A program made the translations under genes and the position numbers. A DNA stretch of 64,000 nt from Leptolyngbya sp. Cla-17 (GTDB taxonomy: Bacteria; Cyanobacteriota; Cyanobacteriia; Leptolyngbyales; Leptolyngbyaceae): NCBI RefSeq assembly GCF_016807185.1, contig NZ_JAEVYN010000001.1, forward strand, positions 806,001 to 870,000. The letters run 5' to 3'. Shown one piece after another: positions 44,401 through 52,529 of this stretch. How positions within the stretch are numbered: the first letter of the stretch is position 1; every line of letters starts with the position of its first letter. The notes under the pieces are model-generated. The model was not told the DNA's origin and ran no database searches. It worked only from the letters and a program-made list of their open reading frames with translations.

Positions 44401-45408
44401 ATGTCTTCATTCAAAAATTTTGACAGCGATAAGTTCTGGGGGCGACGGCGACTTTTACAAGCAGGGTTAGGCAGTGCGGCTTTGACTGGAGCCGCTGGCA
44501 GCTACTACTGGCTAGACCAGCGATCGCACCAGCCGGTGCGGGTGCCCCCATTGCCCGTGGATACGCCCACCTATGGCAATGGTGTGAACCCCATGCAGGC
44601 GCTACGGGACTTTGACTATGGCACCGTTAAGCAAGAAAACGGGCGCACAATTCGCGAGTTTCGGATTATTGCCGGTACTACACCGCTGCAATTAAATAGC
44701 GCAGTTTCTTACGTTACTTGGAACTACAACGGACGGGTGCCCGGTCCCACTCTGCGTGCGCGGGAAGGCGATCGCATTCGAGTCCTTTTTCTCAATCAGG
44801 GTGGACATGCTCATACCATGCACTTCCACGGCATCCATCCTAGCAACATGGATGGGGTGCGCCCCATTAGCAATGACAAAGCTTTTATTTACGAATTTGA
44901 TGCGGTGCCCTACGGTTTACATCTTTATCACTGCCATATTGCCCCTGTCACTCGGCACATCGGCAAGGGATTGCATGGCATGTTGATCATTGACCCCAAG
45001 GAAGGTCGCCCACCTGCCGACGAGATTGTGCTGGTGATGAATGCTTACGATATTAATGACAAGAAGCGCAATGATTTATATGCCTTTAACGGCTTGCCTC
45101 ATTACTATATGCACCATCCCATCCCGATTTATAAAAATCAATTGGTGCGCGTATATTTGCTGAATATGGTTGAATTCGATCCAGCACTGACTTTTCATAT
45201 CCATGCCAACTTCTTTCGAGTCTATCCAACCGGAATGGTGCTTAAACCTGCTTATGAGGCAGATGTGATTACGATGGGCACGGCTGAACGGCATATTTTG
45301 GAGTTTGCCTATCCGTACGCTGGTAAATATATGTTTCACCCCCACCAGGACGCGATCGCGGAAGCGGGCTGCATGGGACTGTTTGATGTGATTTCACAAA
45401 ACAGTTGA
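44401..45408 (+). CDS. Secreted two-domain multicopper oxidase (probable ferroxidase)
   Basis: This 335-residue protein has a twin-arginine type leader (RRR at 15-17, then LLQAGLGSAALTGAAG), so it is exported folded. It has only two cupredoxin domains. Copper motifs are HFHG (141-144), LYHCHIAP with cysteine C178 and M194 as type 1 ligands in domain 1, HIH (266-268), and HPH (313-315) in domain 2, which lacks a type 1 cysteine. This resembles two-domain oxidases with type 1 copper in the first domain. It is followed by a lipoprotein and an FTR1 permease, so oxidation of Fe(II) before transport is the likely role. Confidence 0.88.
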   Translation: MSSFKNFDSDKFWGRRRLLQAGLGSAALTGAAGSYYWLDQRSHQPVRVPPLPVDTPTYGNGVNPMQALRDFDYGTVKQENGRTIREFRIIAGTTPLQLNSAVSYVTWNYNGRVPGPTLRAREGDRIRVLFLNQGGHAHTMHFHGIHPSNMDGVRPISNDKAFIYEFDAVPYGLHLYHCHIAPVTRHIGKGLHGMLIIDPKEGRPPADEIVLVMNAYDINDKKRNDLYAFNGLPHYYMHHPIPIYKNQLVRVYLLNMVEFDPALTFHIHANFFRVYPTGMVLKPAYEADVITMGTAERHILEFAYPYAGKYMFHPHQDAIAEAGCMGLFDVISQNS

Positions 45409-45556
45409 GAATTACTCGCAGAGTTATTGACATTAGTAATCAAAAGCATCAGGATTAAGCTTACTTGCTTTGACAAGCTGTCTTAAAACGTCGCCTCCTG
45501 TGAGTGCCGAGTCGGCTTGATCGAAAGCATCAATGAATTTATAAGGAGTCGTGGCA

Positions 45557-46585
45557 ATGGGAATTTTTCATCGCTTAATTCGATATGTCGTTTTGGCGCT
45601 TTCGATGGGCGCACTCGTGATTGGAATTAAAGCGTGCAGTCCCCCAGCCTCGAATCAAACGACGGTTTCCTCCTCGCCTGTTGCCATATCGCCGAGCGGG
45701 TCAATGTCTATGGGAAAACCTAAAATCAACATTAATAGTGCCATTTTGTCTGAACTCGACAAACTAGAAGCGGCATTAGGCGTACCTGCGCTATCCAATA
45801 GAATTCAAGCCAGTCGCCCCTACGGCAGCATCGAAGATCTCGTTAGCAAGAAGGTGATTAGTCAAGCGCAGTTTGACCAGATAAAAAATCAAGTCACCAT
45901 CGAAGAAGTTGTGTTGACGGGCGAAGCCAAAGAGGTGGACTACATGACGAAATTAGCCTTGATGAAGGGGCACATGCTTGTCGCGGGTGAGCTGTTGGCA
46001 TTGAAAAAACCAGATCAGGCAGAACCCCATATTGGACACCCAGTTGAAGAAATTTATGTGGATTTAGAGGATCAGTTTCAAGAACGCAAGGTTGAAGACT
46101 TTAAGGGTGTGCTGATCCAACTACAAGATCTGGTGAAGTCAAAGCCCAACGATCCTCAAATCAAAATTCAATACGATCAGGCAATGAAGGCGATCGATCA
46201 GGCGATTGCAGCCTTACCCGACACTCAACGTCAATCTGCCAACTTTTCGCTGCAAGTGGTTAATGGCTTGCTGGAAACCGCAACGGCTGAATACACAGCG
46301 TCTATCTCCGACGGTAAAATTAGTGCCCCAATCGAGTACCAAGACTCCCGTGGCTTTGTTGCCTACGCACAAGATACGGTTTACAAAAATATTGCAGAGC
46401 AAGTCAAGCAAGCCGATCCAAAAGTAAACGACCAAATAGTTACATCCTTCACTGAATTACGGAAAGCGTGGCCCTCTGCTATTCCCCCTACAACCTCAGT
46501 GCTGACGGCAGATCAAGTGGCTGCAAAAGTAAAGCAGATTGAAATGATCAGTGCCCCTGTAATTCAAGCTTCGATCGCTAAATAA
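45557..46585 (+). CDS. Lipoprotein with helix-hairpin-helix and EfeO-like helical domain
   Basis: This protein of about 342 residues has a signal peptide ending at a lipobox-like GIKAC, so it is probably a membrane-anchored lipoprotein. Residues about 55-118 form a ComEA-type helix-hairpin-helix (KININSAILSELDKLEAALG...RPYGSIEDLV). The rest is helical, with histidine and acidic motifs (KGHMLVAGELL, PHIGHPVEEIY) recalling the HxxE motif of the M75/EfeO iron-binding domain; this link is tentative. The ATG at 45557 has AAGGAG 8 bases upstream; a GTG at 45551 is too close to it. It sits between the oxidase and permease genes, 7 bases before the permease. Confidence 0.72.
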   Translation: MGIFHRLIRYVVLALSMGALVIGIKACSPPASNQTTVSSSPVAISPSGSMSMGKPKININSAILSELDKLEAALGVPALSNRIQASRPYGSIEDLVSKKVISQAQFDQIKNQVTIEEVVLTGEAKEVDYMTKLALMKGHMLVAGELLALKKPDQAEPHIGHPVEEIYVDLEDQFQERKVEDFKGVLIQLQDLVKSKPNDPQIKIQYDQAMKAIDQAIAALPDTQRQSANFSLQVVNGLLETATAEYTASISDGKISAPIEYQDSRGFVAYAQDTVYKNIAEQVKQADPKVNDQIVTSFTELRKAWPSAIPPTTSVLTADQVAAKVKQIEMISAPVIQASIAK

Positions 46586-46592
46586 GGATGTC

Positions 46593-47510
46593 ATGGACTT
46601 TAGCTCTGTCTTACCCGCTTTTGTGATTACCTTACGAGAAGGCGTTGAAGCAGCACTGGTGGTGGGGATTGTGCTTGCCTGCCTCAAAAAAGCAAAGCAA
46701 ACTCGACTCAACCGCTGGGTTTATCTGGGTGTGCTTGCTGGGATTGCAGTGAGCGCATTGATTGGGTTCTTGTTTGGCTGGCTCATCAAAGTTCTTGGTT
46801 CTGCCAGCCCAGTGGCAGAACCTTTGCTGGAAGGTGTCTTTAGCCTGATCGCAGTCGGTTTCTTGAGTTGGATGCTGGTGTGGATGACGCAGCAAGCACG
46901 ATCAATGAAGAGCCAAGTCGAAGGATTGGTTTCTAGTGCCTTGAAACAGAGGGGTGCTTTAGGGATCTTTTGGCTGATCTTTATTGCCGTACTGCGAGAA
47001 GGCTTCGAGACGGTGGTCTTTATCCTGGCAAAGTTTGAGCAAGGTTTTTTGCCTGCGCTGGGAGCCTTAACCGGATTAGGAACTGCTGCCGTAGTTGGCG
47101 TGCTGTTGTTCAAATGGGGAGTCAAGCTGAATTTGCGCTTGTTTTTTAAAGCGATGGGAATTTTGCTCTTGCTGGTGGTGGCAGGACTATCAGTGACAGC
47201 ACTCGGTCACTTCGATACGGTGATGAGTACCCTCGCTAGCCAAGGTCGATCTTCAGAGTCGATGTGTTTTTACTATGAACGCTTTGCAAAATTGCATTCT
47301 TGCATTTTGGGTCCTAAGGTGTGGGATTTAGGTCAGGTGCTACCAGATGATCGCTTTCCTGGATCGATTCTCAACGCTTTGTTTGGCTATACTCAGCGGC
47401 TCTATTTGGTGCAGGCGATCGCATACATCCTGTTCCTATTGTCGGTTGGCGGATTTTATTTCCAAAGCCTCTCATACCAAATTAAATTGGAGCCATTACA
47501 GATCAGATAA
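46593..47510 (+). CDS. FTR1-family iron permease with IS-encoded C-terminal tail
   Basis: This 305-residue permease has seven predicted transmembrane helices. Its two REGxE iron-translocation motifs are REGVE (15-19) and REGFE (135-139), as in yeast Ftr1 and E. coli EfeU. It imports iron, in this family usually ferric iron handed over by a ferroxidase. The last 11-12 codons (YQIKLEPLQIR and stop) lie inside the left end of an IS630-type element, so the original C-terminus has been replaced. The transmembrane core is complete, so activity is probably kept. It is the last gene of the oxidase-lipoprotein-permease cluster. Confidence 0.92.
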   Translation: MDFSSVLPAFVITLREGVEAALVVGIVLACLKKAKQTRLNRWVYLGVLAGIAVSALIGFLFGWLIKVLGSASPVAEPLLEGVFSLIAVGFLSWMLVWMTQQARSMKSQVEGLVSSALKQRGALGIFWLIFIAVLREGFETVVFILAKFEQGFLPALGALTGLGTAAVVGVLLFKWGVKLNLRLFFKAMGILLLLVVAGLSVTALGHFDTVMSTLASQGRSSESMCFYYERFAKLHSCILGPKVWDLGQVLPDDRFPGSILNALFGYTQRLYLVQAIAYILFLLSVGGFYFQSLSYQIKLEPLQIR

Positions 47511-47540
47511 ACTGAGCGATGTAGAGGTGAGAGTCTAACA

Positions 47541-48056
47541 ATGGCTGGAGTAAGCGCAATCGCAATTAAAGAAAGTCTCGAGGAGCTAGGCACCCGTTTG
47601 CGAGCGGTTGAACAGCCGATACTCAAAGAGCGATTGCAAGTGTTGTACTGGCTCAAACAAGCGCACGCACCGAGTGTCAGTCAGATTGCGATTGCAATTG
47701 GCAGGCATCGGGGCACGGTGCAAAAATGGTTAGCCCTGTACCGAGCGCAAGGATTAGAAGCATTGCTGGTGGTTAAACCCACTCCAGGAGGAGGCAACCG
47801 GGTGATTCCAATGTGGGCGGAGGTTGCCTTAGCCAAGCGATTGCAGGAACCGAGCAATGGGTTTAGCAGCTATGGGAAGGTGCAGCAGTGGCTGTTAGAG
47901 AGTTTAGGGGTAGAAGCCGAGTATCATGCGGTCTACCAGATGACGCGCTATCGACTCAAAGCGAAACTCAAGGTCGCCCGTCCTCAAAACATCAAGCAGA
48001 ACCGAGTCCAGCGAGAGGCATTTAAGCAAACCTCGCAGACGACCTCGACTTATTGA
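47541..48056 (+). CDS. IS630-type transposase, N-terminal part (helix-turn-helix)
   Basis: This 171-residue frame encodes the DNA-binding part: APSVSQIAIAIGRHRGTVQKWLALYRAQGLEALL is a helix-turn-helix, followed by the second HTH-type region SNGFSSYGKVQQWLLESLGVEAEYHAVYQMTRYRLKAKLKVARPQ. It ends at a TGA at 48054, and the catalytic part continues in the -1 frame. The -1 frame is open back to about 48028, and reading through it restores a typical linker (ANLADDLDLLSQYY). Confidence 0.88.
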   Translation: MAGVSAIAIKESLEELGTRLRAVEQPILKERLQVLYWLKQAHAPSVSQIAIAIGRHRGTVQKWLALYRAQGLEALLVVKPTPGGGNRVIPMWAEVALAKRLQEPSNGFSSYGKVQQWLLESLGVEAEYHAVYQMTRYRLKAKLKVARPQNIKQNRVQREAFKQTSQTTSTY

Positions 48057-48619
48057 GTCAGTACTATCGGCAGGTGCGCCAGGATGAGCGACCGATTCGT
48101 TACTTCGCACAAGATGAGAGTCGCTTTGGACTTCACACGCTCATCGGACGATTAATTACGGCAGTTGGGGTTAAACCCATCGGGGCGTGGCAATGGATAT
48201 TCAAAGCATTCTGGCTATACGGTGCTGTGGAACCTACCACAGGAGAGTCCTTTTTCTTGCAATTCTCCCATGTCGATACCGCATGCTACCAATGGTTCTT
48301 AGATGAGTTCTCCAAGGCTTACCCCGATAGTCTCAACATCCTGCAAGTGGATAACGGACGGTTCCACAAAGGCAAAGACCTTATTGTGCCAGAGAACATT
48401 ATCTTGGTGTTTCAACCGCCTTACTGCCCAGAGTTAAATCCTATCGAGCGTTTATGGGAACATCTCAAGGCGGATCTCAAGTGGGCTGCGTTCAAAACGC
48501 TTGACCAACTGCAATCCAGGGTTGATCAACTCTTAGCCCAGCTAACCCCTCAAGTGATTGCTTCCCTTACAGGCTACCCCTTTATCCTCAATGCACTATC
48601 TGTCATTGACACCATTTAA
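48053..48619 (+). CDS. IS630-type transposase, C-terminal part (DDE catalytic domain)
   Basis: This 188-residue frame holds the catalytic triad: D in YFAQDESRFGL, D in LNILQVDNGRFHKGKDL, and E in FQPPYCPELNPIERLWEHLKADLKW. It lies in the -1 frame relative to the N-terminal part and could start at an overlapping TTG. I see no classic slippery heptamer at the junction, so either an unusual frameshift or an inactivating indel is possible. Confidence 0.88.
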   Translation: MSQYYRQVRQDERPIRYFAQDESRFGLHTLIGRLITAVGVKPIGAWQWIFKAFWLYGAVEPTTGESFFLQFSHVDTACYQWFLDEFSKAYPDSLNILQVDNGRFHKGKDLIVPENIILVFQPPYCPELNPIERLWEHLKADLKWAAFKTLDQLQSRVDQLLAQLTPQVIASLTGYPFILNALSVIDTI

Positions 48620-48688
48620 ATTGGTATCAGGTCGCAGTCTATTCGCCAAAAAACAGTTGTCGTCTTAAGCATCATCTGTGTTCGGTAA

Positions 48689-48708
48689 GGGCGCTTCACG
48701 AAGCGCCC
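48689..48708. repeat. Perfect 20-base palindromic repeat or hairpin
   Basis: GGGCGCTTCACGAAGCGCCC has a 9-base stem on each side of AC. It sits between the transposase gene and the 3' end of arsS. No T tract follows on either strand, so it looks more like a small dispersed palindromic repeat than a classical terminator, though it may end arsS transcription. Confidence 0.6.
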
Positions 48709-48739
48709 TACTCTTGCACCGCCTCTTGTTTACGACTGT

Positions 48740-49804
48740 TTACGACTCCTTGATTGACCCACCGCACGAACTCCCCGCACCCGCCGTGCAGCCGAAACAG
48801 TGCCGTCCGGTGACGATTTGCCGCTGCAATAACCACTCTGGATGAAAGTCGCGAATGTGCATCGCTTTCACCTTGTCCGGCTGGCAATCCAACTCCAACA
48901 TTTGATTGAAGTCACAGTCAAACAGCCGACCATCCCAAGAAACGGAGAGGGTATTGCGACACATTAGACCCGCGATCGTGTCTGGATTAAAAGAGTTCAC
49001 TAGCAGTTCCATATAGCGCTTCAAATTATTCGATGACTCTAACCATTCCAAATAACGCGAAATTGGCATGTTGTTCAAGGTAATTAGGCGATCGAAGGTA
49101 ATCCCCTGATGCTTCGACAATCCCGTTTTCCACTCTTGTTCTAGGCTGGCTTGCGAACTGGATAGAAACGCCCCTACAGGATTACTCATTAGGGTTAAAC
49201 AGCGGGTGGGGTCTCCTTTTCCATAACCAACTGCATTCAGCCTTTTTAGCGCTGTGATCGATTTTTCAAAGGTGCCGTCTCCCCGCTGTGCATCCGTATT
49301 GCGCTGACGATAGTGGGGTAAAGAGCAAACGATTTCAACCTGGCGTTTTGCTAACCACTCCGGCAACTCCTGCATCGTTGGCAACAGCAGCACAGTTAAG
49401 TTACAGCGATCAATTACCTTTTTGCCGCGCCGAGTGCATTCATCTACCAAATACTGAAAATGAGGATTGAGTTCTGGGGCACCACCCGTCAGATCAACCG
49501 TATGGGCATTGGTCTGGTCGATCGCAGCAAGGCAAGCGTTGATAGTATCTCGATCCATTACCTCTCGGCGATCAGGGGCGGCATCTACATGGCAATGACG
49601 GCATGTCATATTGCATAATTTGCCAAGATTAATTTGAAAAATCTCTAGAGACGCAGGCTGTAAAGTTTGCCAGTTGTGGGCAAAAAGGGCGGTGTCAAAG
49701 TTGCCCTGATAGGGTGCGGTCGATAAGGGCAGCGCATTCAAGAGTGCTTGTTGATAATCAGTCGATGCGAGAGGCGATCGCCGCTCTTGTAGAGAAGTAG
49801 TCAC
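48740..49804 (-). CDS. arsS: Arsenosugar biosynthesis radical SAM protein ArsS
   Basis: This 354-residue radical SAM enzyme has the cluster motif CNMTCRHCHVDAAPDRRE (C64, C68, C71). The C-terminal cysteine-rich region HCFGCTAGAGSSCGGSIKES is diagnostic of ArsS (DUF3641). Family knowledge: ArsS makes the 5'-deoxyadenosyl-dimethylarsinic intermediate of arsenosugars from methylated arsenic. Its usual partner, the methyltransferase ArsM, is not in the window. The gene is monocistronic. Confidence 0.93.
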   Translation of the reverse strand: MTTSLQERRSPLASTDYQQALLNALPLSTAPYQGNFDTALFAHNWQTLQPASLEIFQINLGKLCNMTCRHCHVDAAPDRREVMDRDTINACLAAIDQTNAHTVDLTGGAPELNPHFQYLVDECTRRGKKVIDRCNLTVLLLPTMQELPEWLAKRQVEIVCSLPHYRQRNTDAQRGDGTFEKSITALKRLNAVGYGKGDPTRCLTLMSNPVGAFLSSSQASLEQEWKTGLSKHQGITFDRLITLNNMPISRYLEWLESSNNLKRYMELLVNSFNPDTIAGLMCRNTLSVSWDGRLFDCDFNQMLELDCQPDKVKAMHIRDFHPEWLLQRQIVTGRHCFGCTAGAGSSCGGSIKES

Positions 49805-50105
49805 TAAATTTCTCTTAAAAGTGCTTAGACTACTACGATAAATGATTCCTAAAAAAGGGAATTACCCCTGGTAATCAAGTGCATAGTTGAGGCGTTACTT
49901 CATTTCCGTAACTTTACCTGTAGAGAAGATGTTTATTTCCTTAAGCCTCGGTATTTGACGATGCCACTCCAAAAGAAAACTGTTAGAACGTTGAACAACT
50001 TCTCAAAATCAAGCATTCTGAAAAGTTGCCACTTATATTGCATCTTCCTTAGTTTTTAGAAAAGCGCAATTACGGATCTGTCTGTTCCCCCTTAACACCC
50101 TTGCG
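49805..50105. other. Divergent promoter region, arsS / glycosyltransferase
   Basis: About 300 bases between two divergent genes. A palindrome ATTACC...GGTAAT (about 49861-49875) lies near the arsS start and could be an operator. No gene, RNA or terminator was recognised. Confidence 0.35.
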
Positions 50106-51302
50106 ATGACTATTGCCTATCTTGTTAATCAATACCCCAAAACCAGCCACAGCTTCATTCGCCGAGAAATTGTGGCTCTAGAAGCGGCTGGAGTGCCAAT
50201 CAACCGTTTTTCCATTCGATCGCTAGCGGCTGAAATCATTGATGAAGCTGACAAAAAAGAAGCTAGCAAAACTCAATATGTGCTGGGAAAAGGCGTTTCT
50301 GGCTTGCTTGGCAGCACTATCGCTGTGGCGTTAAAACATCCGTTGCGCTTCTTAAAAGCTACCAAGTTAGCTTACACAGTTGGGCACTCGTCCGATCGCG
50401 GCTTAGTCTACCATCTAGCTTATCTGGCAGAAGCTTGTGTGTTACTCCGTTGGTTTGCCAGAGCAAAAATCTCCCATGTTCATACGCACTTTGGCACTAA
50501 TTCAGCAACTGTTGCCATGCTGTGTCGTGAGTTAGGTGGTCCAACTTACAGCCTGACTGTGCATGGCCCTGAAGAATTTGATAAGCCCCAAGCGATTGGC
50601 TTAACAGAGAAGATTGAACGTGCTGCTTTTGTGGTGTCTGTCTGCTCCTTCGGTCGAAGTCAACTGTATCGCTGGTGCGATTATCCCCAGTGGTCAAAAA
50701 TTCACGTAGTTCATTGTGGGGTTGATGAAATGTTTTTGAAACACCCCTACACACCCCTGCCCATGCAGCCACACTTTGTTTGCATTGGGCGCTTGAGTGA
50801 GCAGAAAGGGCACCTCCTTTTGATTGAGGCGGCCGGTCACCTAGCAGCCGAGGGACATGATTTCAAACTGGTGCTAGTGGGCGATGGTCCATTAAGAGAA
50901 CGAATTGAATCCATGATCCGTCAGTTCCGCCTGGAAAATCATGTCGAAATCACAGGCTGGGCAACCAACGAACAGGTTCAGCAGCAAATCTTGGCGGCAC
51001 AAGTAATGCTAGTTCCTAGCTTCGCGGAAGGATTGCCCGTTGTGATTATGGAATCTTTGGCACTGTGTCGCCCTGTTATTAGCACTTACATTGCAGGCAT
51101 TCCTGAGCTGGTTCAACCCGGCAAATCTGGCTGGCTAGTTCCTTCTGGCTCAGTAAGTGCATTAAAAGAAGCAATGCAAGTTGCTATTCACACTCCGCAT
51201 GACCAGCTAGAGGAAATGGGCAAAACTGGGGCAAAACTGGTGGCTCAAAACCACAATGCCGCAACCGAAGCAAAAACTCTTAAAGCTCTGTTTCCGCAAT
51301 AA
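50106..51302 (+). CDS. Glycosyltransferase family 4 (colanic-acid/WcaL-like)
   Basis: This 398-residue GT-B glycosyltransferase starts MTIAYLVNQYPKTSHSFIRREI like WcaL-type exopolysaccharide enzymes. The donor-side signature is FVCIGRLSEQKGHLLLIEA, with VGDGPLRERIE, FAEGLPVVIMESLALCRPVIST and IPELVQPGKSGWLVPSG, including the E-x7-E motif. It adds a sugar to a lipid-linked exopolysaccharide. A polysaccharide flippase gene lies downstream on the opposite strand, beyond a decayed IS element, suggesting a small exopolysaccharide locus. Confidence 0.92.
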   Translation: MTIAYLVNQYPKTSHSFIRREIVALEAAGVPINRFSIRSLAAEIIDEADKKEASKTQYVLGKGVSGLLGSTIAVALKHPLRFLKATKLAYTVGHSSDRGLVYHLAYLAEACVLLRWFARAKISHVHTHFGTNSATVAMLCRELGGPTYSLTVHGPEEFDKPQAIGLTEKIERAAFVVSVCSFGRSQLYRWCDYPQWSKIHVVHCGVDEMFLKHPYTPLPMQPHFVCIGRLSEQKGHLLLIEAAGHLAAEGHDFKLVLVGDGPLRERIESMIRQFRLENHVEITGWATNEQVQQQILAAQVMLVPSFAEGLPVVIMESLALCRPVISTYIAGIPELVQPGKSGWLVPSGSVSALKEAMQVAIHTPHDQLEEMGKTGAKLVAQNHNAATEAKTLKALFPQ

Positions 51303-51459
51303 TGGCATTTTCTGCAATAAGCTAACGTGAATTCAAATTTTCAAAAATCAAGAGACCTATGAGGTTTAGAGATTAATCCAGCATAACTAGCCGTTTGAGC
51401 AAGGAATTTAAGTCCCTTATCGAATAGTAATTATTACCTAATTAAATCGAGTAGGGATA

Positions 51460-52413
51460 TAGCAATCGAGCAGTTGGTTAGGACAATGCTTTGAAGGCAT
51501 TATCGACTGCATCCCAAAGGGTTTGAAACTGATTGAGGGTTTTACGTAAGTAGTGCTTCAGCCGCGCCCAAAACTTTTCAATCTTGTTCAAGTCCGGGGA
51601 ATAGGGTGGCAGAAATAGAACAAGGCACCCAGCTTGCTCAATCTGCTCTCGAATTACCCTCGATTTGTGAAAACTGGCATTGTCCATCACGACCACTTGT
51701 CCTGGCTTTAACTGAGCCACGAGAAACTCCTGTACCCAGGTTTCAAATAACACACTGTCGCAATAGCCCTTAAAGGTCATCGGCGCGATCACTTGACGCT
51801 CACACATCCAGCAATCATGCTGATGCGCTCCGTTCGATGCCCTAATTTCAGGGCCTCAAATCGCTTGGATTGCTCACACCATCCATAGGCATAGTCTTCG
51901 GTGTCATCCTCACCGGCTTCATCCACATAAACAAGTTGCTCCGGAAGGTAGGCTTGCAATTGGGCTAAGCAGACTTGCCGTTGCGCTTCATCCCGTTCCC
52001 GATAGCCATAGCTCTTTTTTTTCGAGTGAAACCAATCCGCTTTAAGGCTTTACCCAGGGTGTGGTCACTGATTGGTTGACCCCACTGCTCTGCCATCTCC
52101 TTCTGCGTCAAATGTCCATGCTGCTTGGCAAAGACTCGAAATTGCTCCAAATCAGTGATCTTGCCTTGGGGACCGCGTGGATAGTGCCGAATAGCACTGG
52201 GTGAACCTGTTGCGTCTCGTCGTTTGAGCCACAGGTCAATCGTGTTGCGGCTAATGTTAAACAGTTGGCTGACGTGGCTTTTACGGTGTCCACTAGCAAT
52301 CGCGTCCAGTACTTTTTGGCGCAGGTCGTCGCTGTAAGGAGCAGGCATGGGAATAGCTATCCACTACTTAGGTGTATCTGTATATCCTGTCTTAACTATC
52401 CTCTCGATTGCTA
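51460..52413. mobile_element. Decayed IS630-type element, about 0.95 kb
   Basis: The terminal inverted repeats TAGCAATCGAG (51460-51470) and CTCGATTGCTA (52403-52413) are perfect over 11 bases, and similarity extends further inward. TA dinucleotides flank both ends. The single transposase gene inside is broken by frameshifts. It is unrelated at the ends to the element at 47477. Confidence 0.82.
51478..52348 (-). pseudogene. IS630-type transposase with one programmed-like and one true frameshift
   Basis: The N-terminal frame (51965-52348) has the HTH region MPAPYSDDLRQKVLDAI...SQLFNISRNTIDLWLKRR. At a run of eight A (52015-52022 on the coding strand), a -1 shift leads to KKSYGYRERDEAQRQ and then VYVDEAGEDDTEDYAYGW, which holds the first catalytic aspartate. 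A second break near 51805 turns an expected GWCERQV into GCVSVK and a stop. The third frame (51478-51807) continues with CERQVIAPMTFKGY, VVMDNASFHKS and PPYSPDLNKIEKFWARLK. One extra G would heal the second break, so this copy is probably dead. Confidence 0.85.
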
Positions 52414-52529
52414 TATATCCGAATCTGGTATTCGGAAGCAAAATGTTTTCCATACCCCGTCCGCAAGCGGACGGGTCGGTTGATTTAGTGGATTTTCAGT
52501 GGAACTGAAGAAAGGACTGCAAACTTTGT

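Larger units (their letters stand above)
47477..48624. mobile_element. IS630-type insertion sequence, about 1.15 kb
   Basis: Terminal inverted repeats are CCAAATTAAATTGG (47477-47490) and, at the right end, CCATTTAAATTGG, giving near-identical termini when inverted. Both ends are flanked by TA (47475-47476 and 48625-48626), the target duplication typical of IS630/Tc1-mariner elements. Two overlapping transposase frames fill it. It inserted in the 3' end of the iron permease gene. Confidence 0.82.
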
